Of a DNA stretch of 64,000 nt, positions 61,701-64,000 are shown one piece after another. Below the pieces are notes generated by a model that saw only the letters and a list, made by a program, of their open reading frames with translations, was not told the origin of the DNA and did not search any database. Each line of letters starts with the position of its first letter. Positions within the stretch are counted from its first letter, which is position 1. The stretch is from an uncultured Lachnospiraceae bacterium (GTDB lineage Bacteria > Bacillota > Clostridia > Lachnospirales > Lachnospiraceae), in NCBI GenBank assembly GCA_948470335.1, contig CAOKOL010000006.1, positions 1-64,000 of the forward strand, written 5' to 3'. The translations under genes and the position numbers were made by a program.

Positions 61701-62398
61701 GGAATCAACTGTTTGTGAAAAACCCGGTGATGCATCAGTTTGCCATCAGCCTGATCTGGGGTGTTTATGAGGAAGGAAAACTGGTTCAGACCTTCCGGTA
61801 TATGGAGGACGGCACGTTTAACACGGAGGATGAGGAGGAATATACCCTGCCGGAAGTCTGCCTGATCGGCTTGGTACACCCTATCGAGCTGTCGCAGGAG
61901 TCCAGGGAAACCTGGGAGGAGCAGTTGGAGGATTATGAGGTGGTTCAGTCTGTCGAACAGCTTAAACGGCCGGTATATCCGCTGGAGCCGGGAGAAGAAA
62001 GCCTGCGGCAGTTGGAGCGGTTTGGCGGCTGTATCCTGAACGGACTGTCCCTGTCAGGCAAGCTGCAGTCCCAGGGCTGGTACCGGGGTTCTGTCCAGGA
62101 TGCCGGCGGTTACTATACCTTTTACCGGGAAGACCAGGAACTGGGGCTGGGCGTGGAACTGCATTTTTCCGGCCTGTTCGTGGGGGATGAGAATGAGGAA
62201 ATTACCGTGTATGACGCCAGGTTTTATCAGGCGGGCGCCATCAAGCGGGGCAGTTATATGTATGACGAAGTGAAGCCGGAAACGGCGATTCCGCTGAAAG
62301 ACGTGCCGGCAAGGTATTTCAGCGAGATTGTATTGCAGCTTGCAAGAGCCACGGCTTCCAGTCAGGAGAAGAATGAGAACTGGCGGGAGAAAAGGTAG
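58730..62398 (+). CDS. yehI: DUF4132 protein (YehI-like)
   Basis: 1222 residues from ATG 58730 (gggagg 9 nt upstream); the open frame reaches further upstream without a site. The last 300 residues form the DUF4132 domain (IFDYGTRKFKVYLTHNLELE; LSGKLQSQGWYRGSVQDAG, and a YDEVKPETAIPLKDVPARYF ending). The middle is a long array of helical, HEAT-like segments with many Lys and Glu. E. coli YehI (and MolR) belong to this family; function unknown. It completes the yeh-like set. Confidence 0.85.
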   Translation: MQNPNELRLQKMMNLLSQLPLTQEELDHAEYYLEEGEGQHLDCLDFRDLSETSEEVQKGFRSLFKEFSDRGRNQEYVRLFQLIFQLGRSTSYLLYPSELLRYKSGGLEQLDAACLCSLYAEQACENQHYLTRYWIDRLIELSGNNAEVLKKAFDYHKGKFDNGLMVLYAAYFHVKYREQKRKWDLAYNKNEGKKDGQQEGLLKGIAKLLKGETEGESLHLSDAGDQKMLENCVDSIASSIENLFNKKLPAYASEAMEKYVRQPKDEPLPKQLNNLARGYSVGQYLLRLLGGCAFSCFELSPKLRNFLRLCAAADRGGLLLVMEWFNLDDKLTARGGNLDLLFDIDQKEFLLWAAQKQYKNILYTQFDRDPAFFARCMDQAEGNGFQAMMEVVKAKDKQLYRGLKDDKASGQRDKMIKVMIPSGINGYGQLCSYLRGEIPVDDIYPYAQDLEAGSRYAWQERNLLNQYRDMYGKDAFYTRCTVILIMKRASYAMMEELAVNESGRRTQPNEEGAVALYSRLSEAGLSLTYQLQCGEMIYEYIYSDSQKKMVEKATVKAFSRYLAEEPEKTLQAFRSAGATGRSMGVKTLGRLPDRHKEDLLAYSGDSSKAVKEALAEVLRKQKDWAEDIAGLLKSKKAAQRELAIQVMRGWKEPEYRKQLQDALDVEKSSKLASLLRDVLNLTADEVQQVSATPEEKVKELHKGGKKRTLAWAYETPFCTVHMKNQAGEGTSGTDQSGGANENTPAEAGEDYLQAILLCYATMSTPGVSKDAVWLAGKLNEKELAVYVNELFDKWMEAGAEAKKKWVLYAASIHGGSEIVERLKHQINEWPQHARGAMAAEAVKALALNSEPGALLTVDSIARKFKFKQVKAAAAAALDFAAAQLGMTREELADKIVPDLGFDERMERIFDYGTRKFKVYLTHNLELEIFDENDKKLKNLPAPGKKDDPEQAAKENQAFKDMKKQMKTTVANQKLRLEQALSVERKWSVEGWNQLFVKNPVMHQFAISLIWGVYEEGKLVQTFRYMEDGTFNTEDEEEYTLPEVCLIGLVHPIELSQESRETWEEQLEDYEVVQSVEQLKRPVYPLEPGEESLRQLERFGGCILNGLSLSGKLQSQGWYRGSVQDAGGYYTFYREDQELGLGVELHFSGLFVGDENEEITVYDARFYQAGAIKRGSYMYDEVKPETAIPLKDVPARYFSEIVLQLARATASSQEKNENWREKR

Positions 62399-62411
62399 AG
62401 AGGAGAGACAT

Positions 62412-62810
62412 ATGTCATCACCAACCAAAGAAACCCTTCTGGTCTACAACATGCAAAACACGGCCAAAGGAAAGCTGTTAAAATTAATCTGTATGCAGAT
62501 GGGCATCCGGGTGCGGGCGGTGGAGAAGGAGGAATTTCTCCAGCCCATCGGTTATCTGGCCGGGCTTAAAGGGGTGGAGCCGTCAGAGGAGCGTTTCGAA
62601 GGCGAAGGATTCGACGATGAGATGCTGATTCTCAGCGGCTTTAGCAGCAACCGGATGGATCTGTTGTTTGGCATGTTCAGGCGGCAGAAGATGGAGCGGA
62701 TCGCCCTGAAAGCGGTGGTCACGGAACACAACTGGTCCTGGGATTCCATTCGGCTGCATGACGAACTGCGGCAGGAGCACGAGTATATGCGGCAGAACAG
62801 AAAAGACTGA
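62412..62810 (+). CDS. DUF3783 protein
   Basis: 132 residues. The opening LLVYNMQNTAKGKLLKLICM segment and the closing KAVVTEHNWSWDSIRLHDEL helix match DUF3783, found across Lachnospiraceae. Function unknown. A perfect aggagag site 5 nt before the ATG and a 13-bp gap to the DUF4132 stop place it last in that operon. A terminator follows. Confidence 0.8.
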   Translation: MSSPTKETLLVYNMQNTAKGKLLKLICMQMGIRVRAVEKEEFLQPIGYLAGLKGVEPSEERFEGEGFDDEMLILSGFSSNRMDLLFGMFRRQKMERIALKAVVTEHNWSWDSIRLHDELRQEHEYMRQNRKD

Positions 62811-62861
62811 GATATGCATAAAATCTCAGGTTATCCCCGCGCTTTTGGAAGAAAAGCACAG

Positions 62862-62890
62862 AAAAACAGGATTTTTATCCTGTTTTTTTG
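62862..62890 (+). terminator. Rho-independent terminator of the yeh-like operon
   Basis: Arms aaaaacaggat (62862-62872) and atcctgttttt (62877-62887) pair perfectly around a 4-nt loop and run into a T tract (62883-62889). Confidence 0.9.
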
Positions 62891-62913
62891 GAGAACGTAT
62901 CGGTGTAAATCCA

Positions 62914-62942
62914 TTGACAACATTTTTTATCCTTGTTAGAAT
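62914..62942 (+). promoter_or_regulatory. Strong sigma-A promoter of the MATE gene
   Basis: Perfect -35 TTGACA (62914-62919), 17-bp spacer and TAGAAT (62937-62942), the best promoter in the window. A start at about 62949 leaves a leader of 180 nt before the MATE ATG. Confidence 0.85.
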
Positions 62943-62948
62943 ATAGCG

Positions 62949-63128
62949 TGCAATGTATTTAATTGCGCAGGCGGGCCGGACAAACACAGGTGCGGCTCGT
63001 TTTCATGATTCGAAAATCCGGATCGGTGTGCGTATTCATTTCGAACAGGCAGGTTTTACGGATTTCTACCTAAACAGAAACCTTCGGGCAGAATTTTACT
63101 TTACTATTTAGAAAGGATTTGATAATCA
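62949..63128 (+). promoter_or_regulatory. Long structured leader of the MATE gene
   Basis: The 180-nt region between the promoter and the ATG has no ORF of note but has pairing potential: cgggccg (62973-62979) with cggctcg (62994-63000, one G-U). A ribosome site (gaaagga) lies 12 nt before the ATG. Such long leaders before efflux genes often hold riboswitches or attenuators. I cannot match it to a named class by eye. The rest of 62811-63128 contains the terminator and promoter listed above. Confidence 0.4.
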
Positions 63129-64000
63129 ATGGAAACTACGGAAGTACGACAGGAAAATAAGATGGGCGTGATGCCGGTGGGGAAGCTGCTGATGTCCATG
63201 TCACTGCCCATGATGATCTCCATGTTGATTCAGGCGCTTTATAATATCGTTGACAGTATCTTTGTGGCGCAGATTGGTGAGAATGCCCTGACGGCAGTTT
63301 CTCTGGCTTTTCCCATTCAGATGCTGACGATTTCCGTCTGCACAGGTACCGGCGTGGGTATCAATGCGCTGCTGTCCAAAAGCCTGGGAGAGAAAAAATT
63401 CAAGGATGCCAACGAGGCGGCAACAAACGGTATTTTTCTCGCCGTCGTGGGCTATGCGGTGTTCGCTGTTTTCGGTCTGTTTTTTGTAAGACCCTTTTTC
63501 GCGACCCAGACAACAAACCCTGAGATTTTCCAATATGGTGTATCCTATCTGTCAATCTGCCTGATTTTTTCTTTCGGCATCTTTGCACAGATTACATATG
63601 AAAGGCTGCTTCAGTCTACCGGAAAAACCATATATGCCATGATTACCCAGATGACGGGTGCTGTCATTAATCTGATTATGGACCCGATTCTGATTTTCGG
63701 TTTGTTTGGCGCACCCAAAATGGGTATCGCCGGCGCGGCGGCAGCGACGGTGATGGGACAGATTATCGCGGGTATTTTCTGCGTTGTGATTAACCAGATA
63801 AAGAATAAAGAGATTGACTGTTCTTTTAAAGGGTTCCGTCCCAGCAAAATGACCATCGGCAGAATCTACAAGGTGGGTGTTCCCTCTATCATTATGCAGT
63901 CCATCGGTTCCGTTATGACGCTTGGTTTTAATGCGATACTGATGCAGTTTACCTCCACGGCGGTTTCCGTGTTCGGCGTATACTTTAAGCTGCAGAGTTT
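63129..64000 (+). CDS. MATE-family efflux transporter (partial, runs off the right edge)
   Basis: 290 N-terminal residues are in the window. The MATE family is shown by LLMSMSLPMMISMLIQALYN, IVDSIFVAQIGENALTAVSL, GVGINALLSKSLGEKK and LLQSTGKTIYAMITQMTGAV followed by NLIMDPILIFG, a classic NorM/DinF-like pattern. About eight membrane helices can be counted. It would export drugs or metabolites in exchange for Na+ or H+. The ATG at 63129 follows gaaagga. Substrate is unknown; the leader upstream suggests regulated expression. Confidence 0.92.
   Translation, partial: METTEVRQENKMGVMPVGKLLMSMSLPMMISMLIQALYNIVDSIFVAQIGENALTAVSLAFPIQMLTISVCTGTGVGINALLSKSLGEKKFKDANEAATNGIFLAVVGYAVFAVFGLFFVRPFFATQTTNPEIFQYGVSYLSICLIFSFGIFAQITYERLLQSTGKTIYAMITQMTGAVINLIMDPILIFGLFGAPKMGIAGAAAATVMGQIIAGIFCVVINQIKNKEIDCSFKGFRPSKMTIGRIYKVGVPSIIMQSIGSVMTLGFNAILMQFTSTAVSVFGVYFKLQS

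Overview
The window looks like a chromosomal segment of a Lachnospiraceae-type gut Clostridium (Bacillota). The supporting signs are AGGAGG-type ribosome binding sites, DUF5688, DUF5702 and DUF6382 families, BspA-type leucine-rich surface proteins, and a Gram-positive Tad pilus locus without outer-membrane genes. It has three parts that differ in base composition and gene content.

Part 1 (1 to about 27,100) is the right-hand portion of an integrated mobile element whose left end lies outside the window. It is AT-rich and carries the following: an Rpn-type nuclease; a ComEC-like lipoprotein; an excisionase-like protein; a probable oriT with MobC and a MOBP-type relaxase; two XRE repressors with operators; a five-gene cassette headed by a WYL regulator (possible unrecognised defence system); DUF932, YqaJ exonuclease and Rad52-like annealing genes; two DUF5688 genes around a RadC-like JAB protein; a large helical-repeat protein; an SF2 helicase; a degenerate resolvase-fold protein coupled to a large serine recombinase; and a NACHT NTPase. 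Two arrays of palindromic repeats, with sites spaced about 30 and 44 bp apart, lie 13.5 kb from each other.

Part 2 (27,109-50,300) is a Tad/Flp pilus locus. It begins with only the 3' third of cpaF: the element has inserted in the codons for the conserved NTGHDGSLSTGH motif, so the secretion ATPase is split in the integrated state. Then follow tadB, tadC, a Flp1 pilin, TadE-like pseudopilins, a DUF5702 protein, prepilin peptidase halves on opposite strands, a WG-repeat protein, and a phosphothreonine module (FHA protein, PP2C phosphatase, transmembrane Ser/Thr kinase). The kinase domain is interrupted by a 12-residue tandem repeat whose TxxD motifs resemble FHA-binding sites. Three related surface proteins with a shared noncanonical sorting-like signal end the block.

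Part 3 (50,400-64,000) resembles the uncharacterised Escherichia coli yehL-yehM-yehP-yehQ/yehI group: MoxR ATPase, DUF5682, VWA, SWIM zinc finger and DUF4132. An MntA/HepT toxin-antitoxin pair sits between the SWIM and DUF4132 genes. A DUF3783 gene and the start of a MATE transporter with a long structured leader close the window.

All assignments come from reading the sequence by eye. Family names are from motif recognition, not database searches.
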